Shown: in pieces, positions 34,988 through 45,678 of the stretch
Position numbering within the stretch: the stretch's first letter is position 1
Layout: each line of letters opens with the position of its first letter
Assembly (NCBI GenBank): GCA_032718475.1
Contig: JAUCBJ010003120.1
Location: forward strand, 17,756 to 81,755
Reading direction: 5' to 3'
Length of the DNA: 64,000 nucleotides
From: Nemertoderma westbladi
Taxonomy: Eukaryota > Xenacoelomorpha > Nemertodermatida > Nemertodermatidae
Made by a program: the position numbers and the translations under genes
The notes under the pieces: model-generated
Told to the model about the DNA's origin: nothing
Databases searched by the model: none
The model's input: the letters and a program-made list of their open reading frames with translations, nothing else

Positions 34988-37900
34988 ATGTCAGATTCAA
35001 CCAAATCACTGTCAGATAGTCTCTTAGAAAGTGTTAGAATGAGTATTAGACTTAGACAGCGTATTAAAAGGATCCGTGACCAAGATCCAAGTATAGAACA
35101 TCCTAGGTCCAAGTCTAAATCACCTACTATTGTCAAAAAGGCCATCCCTACAGTAGTAGTGTCAGACACTAGGCTAGTAGAACAACGTAGGTCTATCATC
35201 GGTACTCGGGCCCAAGTCAAGCGGGATCAAGAAGCAGCTGTCAAACAGCAGCAACATCCTAGCCTAGAACTTAGTTCTCAGCGGCCCGATAGCTCCAGTA
35301 GTTCGGATACTGCTGAGCGGACGCCCGAACGCGGAGCGAAGATGGTGGATACGGTTTATGATGAACGGCCAACCTATGAAGAATCAACCGACGCCACTTC
35401 TTCTCAAGTGGAAAGCGAAGTGGAAAGCGAATTAACAGCAGAGAAGCCGCGAACTAGAGACGCCATTGACATCTATCTGTCAGACTATCAGCGATTCATA
35501 GGAGACGAAGAGTTGAGGAGACGACTGTCTGGACTTCGCCCTAATAGTGAAGGAACCAAGCTTGTGTTGGACGCAATCGATGCGGAAATGTTAGCTGCGA
35601 ACCAAGCTAAATTTGATGAACGACTCCGCCTCGTTAGAGTCCAAGAAGAACAAGTAAAGAAAAGACGGATAGAGGACCGAAAGGCAGCAGCAGTAGCAGC
35701 GGCGAAAGCGGCAGCGGCAGAAGTAGAAGCAGAAAGAAAGGCAGCGGCGGCAGAAGCAGAAGCAGAAAGAAAGGCAAAAGCGGCAATGGCAGAAGTGGAA
35801 AGAAAGGCAGCTAAGGCAGTGGCAGAAGCAGAACGGAGAGCGTCTGAGGAGACTACCCAACTGGAGTTGGAATATCTGCAAGAGACGCAAGACAACATAA
35901 ATAAACAGTTAACTGCTAGTCACATGCAGATGATGAGAAGATCTACTCCCAAGCGCCAAGGATACACATCATCGGAGGAAGGCGAGACCACCGATCCTGA
36001 AGGCGGAGGAAATAGATCTCGTCTAAGCAGGCGTAGAAAAACATCTCACCGTCACAAATTGCCTGATTTGCCCCCAGCTGTTAGAAGACAACTAGCTAGC
36101 ACAGACTTAGGTAGTACAGAACCCACAGAACAAACTATTCAGGTCAAAAGACTCCCTACAATAGTTGATGAGCCTGAAATAATTAGGCCTGTCGTTACCA
36201 AAGTCACTTCCGTGCCAGAGACCCCTGTACTTCCAGAGCTTAACTCTAAATTCCCTTTACATAGTACTACACTGCCTGTACCCGGTAGAACAGTCCATGA
36301 GAATATCCCTGTCCTGGAAGCAGAGAGAGAAATCAAAGATTTGTCTCCCGTCGTCCAGCGTCGGCCCGCTACAATGTTGGCGACTCCCGCTTCGGCGGTC
36401 GAGTGGGTAGAGGAGGGACGGCGGGGGATGAATCTCCTGCTCGGACAGATGCAGGAGACTGTCCACCAACTTAAGGGAACAGTAAGGGAAGGTAGGGCCG
36501 AATTGCAAGAATTGCAGCAAAGTATCGCGCTAGAACGCGACAAATTAGTCAATATACAAAAAGGTATATCAATACCCCCTGTAACATTGTGTCAACCTGT
36601 TAGGTCTGAAGTATTACATGCGCAAGGTGTGGAGCCTACACGCATCTATACTGCTAGTGAAGTAGAAACTCCTATAGCAAACCCTATTAAGGGTGATTAT
36701 AAACCTGTTGTTAACGATATTCCCTATAGACCTGATAATGATCCGAGAAATTTATATACCGATAATTCGATATTAAATAACACGATGGCCCAAGAAAGCT
36801 TTACGCGTCAGATGGCTAGAACAGAAGCCCGCCAAGCGGTCAAAGTGGGAGAGATCGTCAAATTCAATGGAGATGAGATGAAATGGTTACCTTTCAATGA
36901 ATATTACAAAGACAGCATACAGAACTCTGTACTATCTAACGGAGAGAAACTTAGATTTCTCATCAAGTGCTTGGAAGGACCTCCCAAGTTAATGGCGTTA
37001 AAGTTTATTGGACATCCAGAAGGATTAAGACAAGTTTGGGATACATTAAACATCAGGTATGGTAACAAGGATAACATAGCTAAGTATTTGTATGCAAAAT
37101 TAGTAGCCCCCCGAAACTTCCTTAGTAGCGGTATTATAGAGTTTTCCGATGAGATTCAGGAAATCTGTAGACAATTGGACTGGTTAGGTAAGTCTCATGA
37201 ATATCAGAGTTCCATGGTTATTGCAGCAGTAGTATCTACTTTACCTAAGGGTGGAGTATGTACACGCTGGGACAAGAAAGTGTTGTACATGAATGAACAA
37301 CAACGACGAAGCCCTACCATGGCTGATCTCATGTCCTTCTTAGATAATGAAGTAAAATTACAACTCATAAAGCAGTCCAGAGAGAAAACATCGGAAAATA
37401 AGGTAAGTGAGAAACCCGTTTCTAGGAGAAGGATAATACCAGTGTGTTATACTGACGACGGCGAAAGCCAAGCTTCTCAAGAAGAGGACAGCGGGAAAGA
37501 CACAGCAAAATCTTACTATGACAATAAGACCTATAAAGACGTAAGTAAATACAAGTCTCGAACCAGTGACAGGAGAGAACAGGTAACAACAACTCCTCCT
37601 ACGTCTCCTAAGAGAATTCACGGAAGAAAGCCCGAAGAAAGAACGAGAGTGCATAACGTTACCCAAGGTAAGGTGAGTAACATCAAACCAAAATGTGCGC
37701 TGTGCGACGGGCCCCACCGTTTGAGTGCGTGTGCTGAATTTCTAAAGAAATCCCTTGTAGACAGACGTACAGTCCTGTGGAATAAGCGGTTATGCTATAA
37801 TTGCCTCAGATCAGGACACCAACGGCGAACCTGTTACTCCGACGTAAAGTGTGCAAAGTGTGGCGCGAAACATCACATCTTGTTACACAGTGAGTTCGAA

Positions 37901-39127
37901 CGAAACAACCCGAGTCAGGTAAGTGAGCCCGAACTACATGTCCAATTCAGTGATGTAAATGACACTGATCAAGAATCTGAGATGGAAGGATTCTATACTG
38001 ACGAATTCTCCGACGCCAACGAATCCTGTTACCTAATCAATACCGCGGTGTATCGAGCACTTACGTATGAAAAGGACACCGACAATGAGTTCCCCCCAAC
38101 TACCTTTGACAGACAACCATCTTGGAAAGCTCCAACTTCCAACGTAGGAATCAGAGAATTTCCTGTAGTGCAGGTAAGAGTTCACGGTCCTAACAAAAGT
38201 TACATAGTGAACGCCCTCCTTGACTCCGGCAGCACAGGAACATTCATCGATCAAGAACTAGCCGAAGATATCTTTGCTGGACAACCCAAATTCCGGACTA
38301 AATTGAATATGTCAGGAATTATGCAGGTTTGGAAATCTACCCTAACGGCAGACTACTATGTAGGTGTGTTGTCCACCCCCCAGGATAAATTAGGAGCACA
38401 AGGTATAAGGTCGGTAAAAATGGTGGCTATAAAGAACTTCGCTACTACCCAAGCAGACCTTTATAATTGGGACGAGGATGAGAGCATCCAACATCTTAAG
38501 ATACCTCGATTCCAGACAGATTATCCTGGAGTGCAAATACTCATCGGCCAAAACGCGCATGAGGCGCTCGAGACATTGGAGAAACGGCCTGCTCAACCGC
38601 AGCCACTACAAACCTATGCGGTAAGAACTAGAGTAGGTTGGTACTTCACTGGCCCTTCCCGTAGAACTCTCAAAGAGAGATTACCTCAACAACAGGTATA
38701 CCAAGTAAAGGAATGGGAAGTGGAGAGCAGTGATGTGGACGATCCAACTGAGGGAACACCATACTCCTCAGATAATGACGATATTAACTCCAATGTAGAT
38801 CAATGGAGACATTGCCTTGGGACGATTAATCCAGCCGACATCGCTTCCAGAGGAGCAACTCCTCAAGAACTGATAGATACTCCAGGCTGGTTAGGTGGAT
38901 CCGACTTCTTAAGTAAAGAAGAAGAAGAATGGCCTCCTCATCTTACCCCGGCGGAGATTAGACAGGCCAAGGGAGCGGAGAAAGTAACACAACAACTCAA
39001 TCGCCCAGCTGGTCGTTTATGTTTACTGGAAAGAGACCGAAAACTGTCCGGAAACTATGGAAGGCAAGATACTCTTCCTACGACCACTTCCCTAATCCGA
39101 CAAATATCTAGGGACTCCATAACGTAA
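34988..39127 (+). CDS. Gag-protease ORF of BEL/Pao-type element with RT deleted in frame
   Basis: An open frame of 1,379 codons. Residues 1-200 are charged and Ser-rich. About 205-300 is a Lys/Ala/Glu-rich predicted coiled coil (AEVERKAAKAVAEAERRA). About 610-800 is a DUF1759-like Gag core (GEIVKFNGDEMKWLPFNEYY; LKCLEGPP-type motif). Around 900-970 there are three zinc knuckles (CALCDGPHRLSAC, CYNCLRSGHQRRTC, CAKCGAKHHILLH). At about 1075-1090 is a retroviral-type aspartyl protease active site (ALLDSGSTGTFID), DUF1758-like. At about 1272 the frame passes directly from an acidic linker into QWRHCLGTINPADIASRG, the C-terminal end of BEL/Pao RNase H, so the RT and nearly all of RNase H are missing without a frame break. 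Integrase is absent. Products could still assemble particles, processed by the retained protease. Confidence 0.9.
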   Translation: MSDSTKSLSDSLLESVRMSIRLRQRIKRIRDQDPSIEHPRSKSKSPTIVKKAIPTVVVSDTRLVEQRRSIIGTRAQVKRDQEAAVKQQQHPSLELSSQRPDSSSSSDTAERTPERGAKMVDTVYDERPTYEESTDATSSQVESEVESELTAEKPRTRDAIDIYLSDYQRFIGDEELRRRLSGLRPNSEGTKLVLDAIDAEMLAANQAKFDERLRLVRVQEEQVKKRRIEDRKAAAVAAAKAAAAEVEAERKAAAAEAEAERKAKAAMAEVERKAAKAVAEAERRASEETTQLELEYLQETQDNINKQLTASHMQMMRRSTPKRQGYTSSEEGETTDPEGGGNRSRLSRRRKTSHRHKLPDLPPAVRRQLASTDLGSTEPTEQTIQVKRLPTIVDEPEIIRPVVTKVTSVPETPVLPELNSKFPLHSTTLPVPGRTVHENIPVLEAEREIKDLSPVVQRRPATMLATPASAVEWVEEGRRGMNLLLGQMQETVHQLKGTVREGRAELQELQQSIALERDKLVNIQKGISIPPVTLCQPVRSEVLHAQGVEPTRIYTASEVETPIANPIKGDYKPVVNDIPYRPDNDPRNLYTDNSILNNTMAQESFTRQMARTEARQAVKVGEIVKFNGDEMKWLPFNEYYKDSIQNSVLSNGEKLRFLIKCLEGPPKLMALKFIGHPEGLRQVWDTLNIRYGNKDNIAKYLYAKLVAPRNFLSSGIIEFSDEIQEICRQLDWLGKSHEYQSSMVIAAVVSTLPKGGVCTRWDKKVLYMNEQQRRSPTMADLMSFLDNEVKLQLIKQSREKTSENKVSEKPVSRRRIIPVCYTDDGESQASQEEDSGKDTAKSYYDNKTYKDVSKYKSRTSDRREQVTTTPPTSPKRIHGRKPEERTRVHNVTQGKVSNIKPKCALCDGPHRLSACAEFLKKSLVDRRTVLWNKRLCYNCLRSGHQRRTCYSDVKCAKCGAKHHILLHSEFERNNPSQVSEPELHVQFSDVNDTDQESEMEGFYTDEFSDANESCYLINTAVYRALTYEKDTDNEFPPTTFDRQPSWKAPTSNVGIREFPVVQVRVHGPNKSYIVNALLDSGSTGTFIDQELAEDIFAGQPKFRTKLNMSGIMQVWKSTLTADYYVGVLSTPQDKLGAQGIRSVKMVAIKNFATTQADLYNWDEDESIQHLKIPRFQTDYPGVQILIGQNAHEALETLEKRPAQPQPLQTYAVRTRVGWYFTGPSRRTLKERLPQQQVYQVKEWEVESSDVDDPTEGTPYSSDNDDINSNVDQWRHCLGTINPADIASRGATPQELIDTPGWLGGSDFLSKEEEEWPPHLTPAEIRQAKGAEKVTQQLNRPAGRLCLLERDRKLSGNYGRQDTLPTTTSLIRQISRDSIT

Positions 39128-40756
39128 TAACATATGGAGTGGGCGTGTGACTATATCATTTTATATTTGTTTTTATTTTATATTTATGTATGTATTATTA
39201 TGTAATTTTATTATAATCGTTTTCTTTAATTTTATTTAGTAGAATGTTATTTTAGTGATTATTTAGTAGATTAGTGCAATATATTAGTGTTTATTACGTA
39301 CGTAATTACTTATAATATATATTTAGTGCGACGGCGAGAAAATAATTATTTTTCTCTTTCCTTACTGTCCGTATCATATTATAAATACGTGACTACAGTA
39401 AGATGAAATGTCCGTACTTCTTAAAGTACAATAAAGCCACTACTATATTCAAGTATTATTGGTAGGCAGAGTATTAGGAATGCAAAGTTCAGATCCTCGT
39501 GTCTCGGCTAAACCAAGCTCTGGGTAGACCTTGGAAACGACTTGCCTCTTCACACTGACATTGCTTCGTGCGATATTGCTCTTCTACCTTATATTAAATA
39601 ATACATATAGTAGCATGATGTCCCTCTAACAGTAGCGTAAAACGCAAATCAATCTGTTAAACCTTTTGACCATCTGTAATTCTAGTCGATTAAGGTATCG
39701 TGGCACCCACCGATATACTTGAAAGACAAATTCTAGAATCAGTGGTTAACGTACCCAGACAAGTTCTGGAATAAATCGGTGCCCATCTTAAATATTAATT
39801 TAATATTTATTAAAATCTGTAAAATTCAGATCCTTTAAAATTTCTAGTCAATTAAGATATCGCAGCACTTACCGATATTCTTAAAAGGCAATTTTCTAGA
39901 ATTAAGGATCCTCAGTCCCCAGACATGCTCTGGAATAAAAATTGTGTCAATCTTAACATCAAATAATAAAATTCACGGGAATAAATTTAAATTCATATTT
40001 TTAAATGAATTTCATAAATTGTCATTTTGCGCAATTTATAACATTCCCAAAATTCCATTAATTAATAGATCATGGGAGCGGAGATTCACCCTATTGAGTG
40101 TATTAGAGTGTGAGAATCTCCAACATATAGTCAATAGCCGATAAAATTAATAAAATCATGCATAAAGAGGATATTGACAATTAAATAATTATTATTAAAT
40201 AGCATCCCAGATCTGTATGCATGAGAATTACCCTAATTCTACCGCTAGCATTCCATAATGTCACCATAGCAACACCCACGCTAGAATTAGAAGCAAGTTA
40301 AAAGAACAATAGAAAGCTTGTCCCATTGCATAGCATAGAGAATATAGCACACTGTTAGTATCCAAAGATACACAGTAATAACGTGACATTCTGGAAGGCA
40401 CTGACTAACGGACAAATGGCCTGTATGTGTACAATTGGTGACAGTTGTGTGGAATTTGTGCGTTTATAGGTGAATGTTACTGCTAAGGTGTGTTTACAGT
40501 AGCTAGTCGCAATTGTGAAAGTAGCCCAACTCTCCTATAGAAAGAACCTAAAGTGGATTCAAGCCTTTGGGACGGACAGTGGAGTGACTTGTGCCGGTTA
40601 TCGTTGTCGTGATGTTGCTACATGTTGGCGTAAACACCGCGACGACGGTACATCGGCGCTGAGAATCCCACTGTCCGGGGCGAAGAGAGGTAGGCAGCGA
40701 CGCCCGCTCGCCTAAACATAAACTCATTTCGATATTAATAAACTCAGATAGCAGAT
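39128..40756 (+). other. Spacer between the two element ORFs
   Basis: AT-rich, mostly non-coding. Two diverged copies of a block of about 165 bp lie at roughly 39670-39835 and 39836-39990 (shared TTCTAGTC.ATTAAG.TATCG, CACC/CTTACCGATAT, TTCTAGAATTA, CAGACA.G.TCTGGAATAA). A 66-codon frame at 40515-40715, Arg/Lys-rich at its end and followed by GTAGGC, might be a leader exon for the second ORF, but nothing confirms this. Confidence 0.5.
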
Positions 40757-42205
40757 ATGACGGAGTTGATAGAAGATGATCTTGGTATCAGGGAGCGATA
40801 TACTCTACCTTTACAAGCATTTGTGGATAGCTTGATACGCGGTGAAACCGATCCAACCATTACGGAGGACGATGGTCGTTATATCGAACCGCCGATGTCC
40901 CAAGAGCAACTTACGCGTGAATTGGACTATCGAAAATTCACCGCTCGCTATACGAATCGTAATAGTATGTATATGGACTTCCTAACTACCGGCCATCCTA
41001 TTGATTTACATGATACGGACGATGTATACACCGAAAGGGAAATGGTTCTATTTAAATATCATACCCAGCGGAGTCGTAACGATAAACCGAGAATAGATCA
41101 CGAAAATTCTATTCGTAACAGACTGGGAAGACGAACCAATATGCCTAGAATCTGAGGAGATTCAGCCTATCGCGCCCGGAACAGCGACAACGATTACATC
41201 CTAGAATGGTATCAAGGTCCGCAGTGTCTCACTGCGTACGATTATCGCTATGCCAACTATGTTTCTCAGCAACGTTGTTGGTTATGCGCATCGAGAGACC
41301 ATGTTACGCCCATGGACACAAATGTCCACTGTTCCTATTTCCAAGAACAACCGACTATGGAAATTTATTGCGCGTATTGCAGACTCAATAACTTGCACAT
41401 TTTTGCGGTTTGCCCTCAATTTATGACTCAATGTCACCATTGTCAACTAAAGGGACACGCCAGTTTCGATTGCCCTTTTAATCGCGATTTGGAAAGCGTA
41501 GATGAAATGATCACACTACGTTACATCAGAGCTTGGGAAGCGAACGCTGATTTACATTGTGATTCGCGCCATCGCTATTATCCCGGACGCGCTTACGAAG
41601 GAGTTTATGCGTTCCATCCTTATCTATTCGCTTCGGTTGAACAGAAATCACGCATATCGAGTTACGAGCTACTGAAGCGCGTCGGAGAATGTATTTCAAC
41701 CAAGTTCGTGCGCAAATTTCTCAGGAGTGTTAATCCTAGCGACCTTCATTCCTATAACTTAATCAATTATATCCGTCAGGATCCGGACTATGGAGACTTA
41801 TTTGTTAACTCACACCCAGAGTTACAGGAAGTATATCGGCGGCCTTACGAATACCGAGCCCGCGAACGCGAGTTGGAAAAAACCATTAAACCCAGGAGGT
41901 TTCTGACTGCCTATGGTCCACCCACGGCTCTCGTTCAGACCACTCGTAAAGGACCCGTAAGAGCGGCCATCCTAAAACGCGCTCTAAAGGCTGTTAGACC
42001 CCTCTCCCCCGACGTTGATGTCAATCAACCCGGCATTTCGACTGGCGGATACGCCGACCATAATCCTACACCCTCTGATGCAATCATATTGCACCCTTCA
42101 CCCAGGAGTTATAGCCCTCCTTGTAAAGTGGCTCGCCCCAAAGAGAAAAGGACTCTGGCCAGCTTTAAAAAACTGCGTAAACGCCGTCCGCGCAAGAAAG
42201 ACTAA
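40757..42205 (+). CDS. Second ORF of the LTR element: zinc-knuckle, basic-tailed protein, one in-frame stop
   Basis: An ATG at 40757 opens a frame that continues to 42205, interrupted only by a TGA at 41153-41155. The two parts are in the same frame and the codons between the TGA and the next ATG (41312) are protein-like. The first part (132 residues) is acidic and polar. The second part begins with a CWLCASRDH cluster, then CAYCRLNNLH...VC and a perfect CCHC knuckle (CHHCQLKGHASFDC), then a Tyr/Arg-rich middle and a very basic C-terminus (KKLRKRRPRKKD). There is no membrane segment, so it is not envelope-like. It does not resemble RT, integrase or protease. The position, 78 bp before the 3' LTR, is that of an accessory gene. 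I recognise no family. The TGA may be CGA decay, or a read-through site. Confidence 0.7.
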
Positions 42206-42283
42206 CTGTTTAGAGTATTTACGTATATTAGAAACTGTGATTTTTGTATATTTATAGACTCAAATCCCATTTTCTGGGAGCGG

Positions 42284-43524
42284 TGTAAAAGCTTCTGTGG
42301 GATATAACTGGCCCCTTTGCTTCGCAATCCAGTTTCCCCCCAGGCGCTGGAATACTCTAAAAGGCTCTCTAACTGTATATATATTCCCCTCGCCCGCAGG
42401 GTACCGTTATAGGTGTTTTAATGGACATAAAAGTCATTCTTCTATATACGTGCTTTGGCGGACATGGTAAGGCAAAAAACCTGCAATGCACCAAATACCT
42501 TTACACGGCTTGGCCTTGATGATTCAGATTGCGACATCTAGCAGCTGGTTGCTGGCATGGAAACAGCCATTGGACGCATGGTTCTTTGTTTGGCTTGAGC
42601 CAATCAGAGCGATTTTTTCTGTCGACGTGTAGATATTCGGTCGATCATACTAGGAGTGTTCAGTCTTACTGTTTTTTGTGATACTGTTGTGTCATTGCTA
42701 TCTAAGCCAGAAACACCGGCTCTAGAGTTAATTCGTTTCATACTTTAGAAGAAACATTAGTAGGCTTAAATTATAGAGCGTATAACTGTTATCAGTGCAT
42801 ATCACTGTACATATCGGTTCATATCATATCTTAACCTACCGTCTTAATGCTGTTTACTGTTGTGTTTTGGTTGAATATTATTTGGAGAACATATATAAAG
42901 AACCCAAATTTCCCAATTTTCTTGATACACTACAGGTTAGAGAGGCGGGTTATATATAGCGATTGCGACTTATATTATTGTGGTTTGTAGTGAATTTAAT
43001 GCTATTTGATAAGCCCTACATGAGTCAATTGCTGTTCGCTTTATATATGATAAAATTCATTGACGGTCGGCAAATTAATGAGCAGTATTGTGTGTTACCG
43101 GTAGTGTGCATGATTGTGACTGATAACTAAGCATTTCCTAAAGAATGCGCCTTATACGTGAATCATAAGCCTTACCGACTTACCGTTGTGATTAGTATAA
43201 GTCATATCTCTGTTTATTTAGATAGAGCGCCACGTCCTAAAGGAACTGTTAATATTTCCCGAAAGTGAATAATATTAGTCAGAAATTATTTATTAACGAT
43301 CAATCGAATAATACAGTAGGCTTCACTGCAATAATAATCTAAGCCCTCAGAATCCAGTCTCCCGGGTATATCCAGCGGGTGAATGGACGCGCACTAGGCT
43401 GGCTTCTGCTAATGTTGTGTTTATTGGTATTAAATATTTGTCATCTTCTAAAGTATATTGATAAACCAAAAGACATATAAATTTTGGCAGGTTAAACTGC
43501 TAAAGGTCTTCAAAAGCGCGTACA
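42284..43524 (+). repeat. 3' LTR
   Basis: Begins TGTAAAAGCTTCTG after the purine-rich GGGAGCGG (weak polypurine tract) and ends GCGCGTACA, followed by the GGCGG duplication at 43525-43529. Identical in length to the 5' LTR. Confidence 0.92.
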
Positions 43525-43539
43525 GGCGGTATATTAATT

Positions 43540-44331
43540 TGCCGAAGTAGAAGGTTTCACTTTCTCACGTTTCGCCCTCTGGCGGAAGACTGGACAATTA
43601 CAGATGGCTCATTAGCTTTACAAAACCTGTGGTCTAATTAATATCTGCAAATAAGTTTTAGCTTGAACTTGAACGAATATTATATAAACAAGGAAACGAG
43701 GTAGGATTTCATTTTCAGAAATTTCACCCTCTAGTAGCAGAGAAAGGAGAACGGCAAGGTGATCCCACGTAAATATTTTCTAAACTCTTGATAGACTCTG
43801 TGTGTGTGAACAGTGTTGATCAGAAGGACTGAACTCACTGGCGACAGGTTGATTAATGGTACCGCTATGTCGCGGTTACTTCGTGCTTCGCCCCATATTA
43901 TCATTCTGAAATCTGACGCTGCCCCGCTGGTCAGGTCATTGAGCCATGGATAGTAGGATAGGTTATTAGGATAGGAGTAGGATAGGTTATTAATTAATTG
44001 ACTGACCTCGCGGGCTACAAACAGTCAGTACATCCTTCGCACCTTCGCGCAGCACGAAGTGAGTAAAGCCTTTAGTATATGGGCACCATTAACGAGTTGT
44101 CTGCCGTTAGTCTGAAGTCTTCAACACAATACTCGTCCTCCTCTTGTGCCTCGTTGCGTTCGTTCGTTTTTGACCAAACTTCAGATTCTTTCTAAATTTT
44201 TGACGGACTACATACGTACCAAGTTTCGTTTAATTTCATCAAGGAATAACCGAGTTATAACGACGACGACAGACAACTCGCCAATGGCACCCATATGCTA
44301 AGGCTTCGCTCACTTCGTGGCTCGCCCCACA
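43540..44331 (-). repeat. Degenerate copy of the CTCF-motif-like dispersed repeat family
   Basis: Contains reverse-strand versions of the GCCGCTAGAGGGCG motif (GCCCTCTGGCGG near 43568; ACCCTCTAGTAGCAG near 43726) and the family's terminal motifs CTTCGCGCAGCACGAAGTGA (near 44048) and CACTTCGTGGCTCGCCCCAC (to 44331). The ends match those of the elements at 16292-18120 and 51863-53123, but the copy is rearranged and its internal array has mostly gone. Confidence 0.55.
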
Positions 44332-45264
44332 GTAGGCTGGCTACCATAAGAGTGGACATTTAATTTTAATGTGAATATTGAACTAAAATTTATCTAAAGC
44401 TAACGTAACTGCAATATCTTTACATTCGCGAACAGCGCATAGTAGGCCCTACGATATAGATAAATCCTTGATATGTTCCAAATTTAAATTCTGTCAGTCA
44501 CCATTAGAAAATGAAAGAGTGAAGTAAAGTGAAACAAATGAATAGGAAGCAGCACCCGAAACCAATTCACTCGAAATCAATCGCGACACCAAATCTTCAA
44601 ATTATGCCACTGCCGTCCCTGTCATAATCACTGATGATTGTAAGCAACTTTGAGTCTCGCAGTTTCTTTTTCAGATTTGGCAATTTCAAGTACCGATAAG
44701 CGCACATAGGCCTATAATATCTGAATATACTGTACTACTGTAGTTTGCTCGACAAATGAAATTAAAAACAGAAAAGGATTACGCACAAAGTCTGTCGACT
44801 TATTTCCAGTATGTGGTCCCCCCAGCACTATGGTTAGTCCCTTTAAAGCATTCGTGCTGAAACGAAAACTGCCCTGGCTCCATGCTGGAATCGAAACCAC
44901 GACTTCCCAGGAGGTGTGAATTCAATGCAACCGCTACACCAAGGTGGAACTACAGTTGTGTTCTCAATTAAAGTCCATTCTTCAATCTGTTCAATCTGTT
45001 CAATTTCCTCAATCTGTAAAACTCTTTCATGGCACCGCAAGTTTCTAGCCTACTGAGTGATTGACAGACGGTCGTGGTTGGCTCCCCAAAGTAAAGCTGT
45101 TTGTTGATTTGAATGAGTAGATTAATGCAGGGATCAGATAAATTATGGGGCACTTGCAAGCCAATAAAGTAAATGTATTTTAGTAAGCATTATTTACAGT
45201 ATATTACAAATTAAATGTTTACTAACTGATTAAATTTAACATGGTATAGCAAATAAAGAGATCA
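44332..45264. other. Non-coding stretch with a tRNA-like module
   Basis: No gene recognised. The only structured item is the tRNA-like module at 44868-44955, listed separately. A cluster of AATCTGTTCAATCTG repeats at about 44980-45015 resembles one in reverse near 46610-46760. Confidence 0.5.
44868..44955 (-). mobile_element. tRNA-derived SINE or tRNA pseudogene
   Basis: On the minus strand, TTGGTGTAGCGGTTGCA fits a tRNA D-arm/A box, a TTCACACCTC segment sits where an anticodon loop would be, and GTGGTTTCGATTCCAGC resembles a T-arm/B box with one extra T. The acceptor stem does not pair well, so this is not a working tRNA. The layout most resembles a valine-type tRNA, which is tentative. Confidence 0.5.
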
Positions 45265-45600
45265 TACCATAAATTGGGTGTGGCTGGTCTAGGTGGTTCG
45301 GGTGTGGCTGGTCTAGGTGGTTCGGGTGTGGCTGGTCTAGGTGGTTCGGGTGTGACTGGTCCAGGTGGTTCGGGTGTGGCTGGTCTAGGTGGTTCGGGTG
45401 TGGCTGGTCCAGGTGGTTCGGGTGTAGCTGGTATAGGGGGTTCGGGTGTGGCTGGTCTAGGTGGTTCGGGTGTGGCTGGTCCAGGTGGTTCGGGTGTGGC
45501 TGGTCCAGGTGGTTCGGGTGTGGCTGGTCCAGGTGGTTCGGGTGTGGCTGGTCTAGGTGGTTCGGGTGTGGCTGGTACAACATTGGGAAATTCTGGCCCT
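45265..45600. repeat. 24-bp GC-rich minisatellite
   Basis: About 14 units of 24 bp with GGTGTGGCTGGTCCAGGTGG then TTCG. As 24 is eight codons, both strands stay open: plus gives a GVAGLGGS octapeptide repeat and minus a PATPEPPG repeat (45665-45222). No flanking gene structure was found to support translation of either. Confidence 0.9.
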
Positions 45601-45678
45601 GCTCCTTGGTACGGACAACAACAGTTGATCAATTTACTTACAGTTTGTTTTGAGTTTGCAATCAACTAATTTAATATT

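Larger units (their letters stand above)
30907..43524 (+). mobile_element. BEL/Pao-type LTR retrotransposon derivative, very young, non-autonomous
   Basis: A 12,618-bp element with two 1,241-bp LTRs (TG...CA ends) and a GGCGG target duplication. In order it holds: 5' LTR, a 2.8-kb leader with tandem repeats, a Gag-aspartyl protease ORF (34988-39127), a 1.6-kb spacer, a second zinc-knuckle ORF (40757-42205, one stop) and the 3' LTR. RT, most of RNase H and integrase are absent. Only two differences were seen between the LTRs (near 31045/42422 and 31897/43266), so insertion was recent and must have used enzymes supplied in trans. BEL/Pao assignment rests on the order of DUF1759-like Gag, three zinc knuckles and DUF1758-like protease, and on the NPADIASRG motif from the RNase H end. 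Confidence 0.9.

Noticed and set aside
40757-42205. Envelope gene of a retrovirus-like element
   Set aside because: No signal peptide, membrane anchor or furin-like site; instead CCHC knuckles and a basic tail.
44868-44955. Functional tRNA-Val gene
   Set aside because: B box carries an extra T and the acceptor stem does not pair; better read as SINE or pseudogene.
45222-45669. PATPEPPG repeat protein (extracellular mucin-like)
   Set aside because: Simple 24-bp array; flanks contribute only short, non-conserved peptide and no signal peptide is evident.
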